Shown: one piece after another, positions 63,844 through 64,000 of the stretch | How positions within the stretch are numbered: position 1 is the stretch's first letter | Layout of the letters: each line of letters opens with the position of its first letter | DNA from: an uncultured Planctomycetaceae bacterium | GTDB taxonomy: Bacteria; Planctomycetota; Planctomycetia; Planctomycetales; Planctomycetaceae | Direction of reading: 5' to 3' | Assembly: GCA_943787265.1 (NCBI GenBank) | Contig: CALSLT010000006.1 | Span: forward strand, 1-64,000 | DNA: 64,000 nucleotides | Translations under genes and position numbers: made by a program | The notes under the pieces: model-generated | Databases searched by the model: none | Told to the model about the DNA's origin: nothing | What the model saw: only the letters and a program-made list of their open reading frames with translations

Positions 63844-64000
63844 TTAACCAGCGCACGTGGGACGGTCCGTCGCTTGCAGGAATCGGACTCCAACGTCGTA
63901 GACGTTCGGGATGAGCTCCGTGCAGCGGACAACTTCGCAACGGAGTTGGACTGGCGTTTCGTTGACATTCAACTCGATGGAGATGTCGCGAGATGAGAAC
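63844..64000 (-). CDS. PilZ-domain protein, C-terminal part only
   Basis: The minus-strand frame from the right window edge to TAA at 63844-63846 encodes 51 residues: after SSRDISIELNVNETPVQLRCEVVRC comes TELIPNVYDVGVRFL. This matches the second half of a PilZ domain (strands with V-R-C then Y-D-V-G-V-R-F), the c-di-GMP-binding fold. The N-terminal part with the RxxxR motif lies outside the window, so binding cannot be judged. Confidence 0.7.
   Translation of the reverse strand, partial: FSSRDISIELNVNETPVQLRCEVVRCTELIPNVYDVGVRFLQATDRPTCAG

Noticed and set aside
1..64000. tRNA, rRNA, CRISPR array, insertion sequence, integrase or origin
   Set aside because: Looked for CCA-ended cloverleaf regions, evenly spaced repeats, transposase motifs and DnaA-box clusters by eye; none were convincing. 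A tRNAscan/Infernal run would be needed to exclude small RNAs.

Overview
The window looks like a chromosome segment of a planctomycete (Planctomycetota, Planctomycetaceae-like). The family mix points there: a PSCyt1-DUF1549-DUF1553 cytochrome, a DUF1559 prepilin-like protein, a DUF1080 protein, a sulfatase, a neutral-ceramidase-like protein, an ECF sigma factor next to a giant Ser/Thr kinase, and several lipoproteins with low-complexity linkers. No rRNA, tRNA, CRISPR array, insertion sequence or phage gene was found. The assignment rests on family content, not on a marker gene.

Layout. 0-7 kb (mostly minus strand): a partial cytochrome/DUF1549/DUF1553 gene, a lipoprotein, a GNAT acetyltransferase, then a probable three-gene envelope operon (LolA-like protein, membrane-anchored VWA protein, frame-broken secreted helical protein). 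7-11 kb: a plus-strand operon of three exported proteins, two of them paralogues and the third with a DUF11 domain, closed by a clear terminator. 11-20 kb: DUF1080, ceramidase-like, FHA-GAF-class III cyclase, zinc ribbon, metallophosphatase, LuxR-type regulator, PspA-like protein and a sigma factor. 20-29 kb: LarA-like protein, aminotransferase, HDOD protein with a 12-base homopolymer at its 5' end, and an exported protein/histidine kinase/OmpR regulator operon. 29-42 kb: beta-barrel-like protein, STN-like protein, BatA/VWA protein, triple-MCE protein, AmpG-like transporter, sulfatase, beta-lactamase-fold hydrolase, prepilin-like protein and a Tat-exported TIM-barrel isomerase.

42.8-57.1 kb is the most unusual region. 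Every gene points the same way: ECF sigma factor, a 1778-residue kinase carrying two PD40 + SUMF1 cassettes, a single-domain globin, a second kinase with leucine-rich repeats and SUMF1, and a third kinase with SUMF1. A 19-residue linker precedes the sensor cassettes or SUMF1 domains in all three kinases. The second kinase is broken by at least 25 single-base insertions, with no deletions seen, between about 49.87 and 52.4 kb. By inference this is a signalling island that couples gas or redox sensing and outer-compartment ligand sensing to kinases and a dedicated sigma factor.

57-64 kb: a membrane-anchored alpha/beta hydrolase, a zinc-finger anti-sigma factor, DUF547 protein, thioredoxin, a second ECF sigma factor, a mercuric-reductase-like flavoprotein, a VTT (TVP38) membrane protein and the 3' end of a PilZ gene. 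This reads as a redox or stress cluster.

Several intergenic palindromic repeats of three or four kinds are scattered through the window. The frame breaks I could resolve (4.2 kb, 49.9-52.4 kb, possibly 58.45 kb) are all of the one-extra-base type, which suggests residual sequencing error as much as gene decay.
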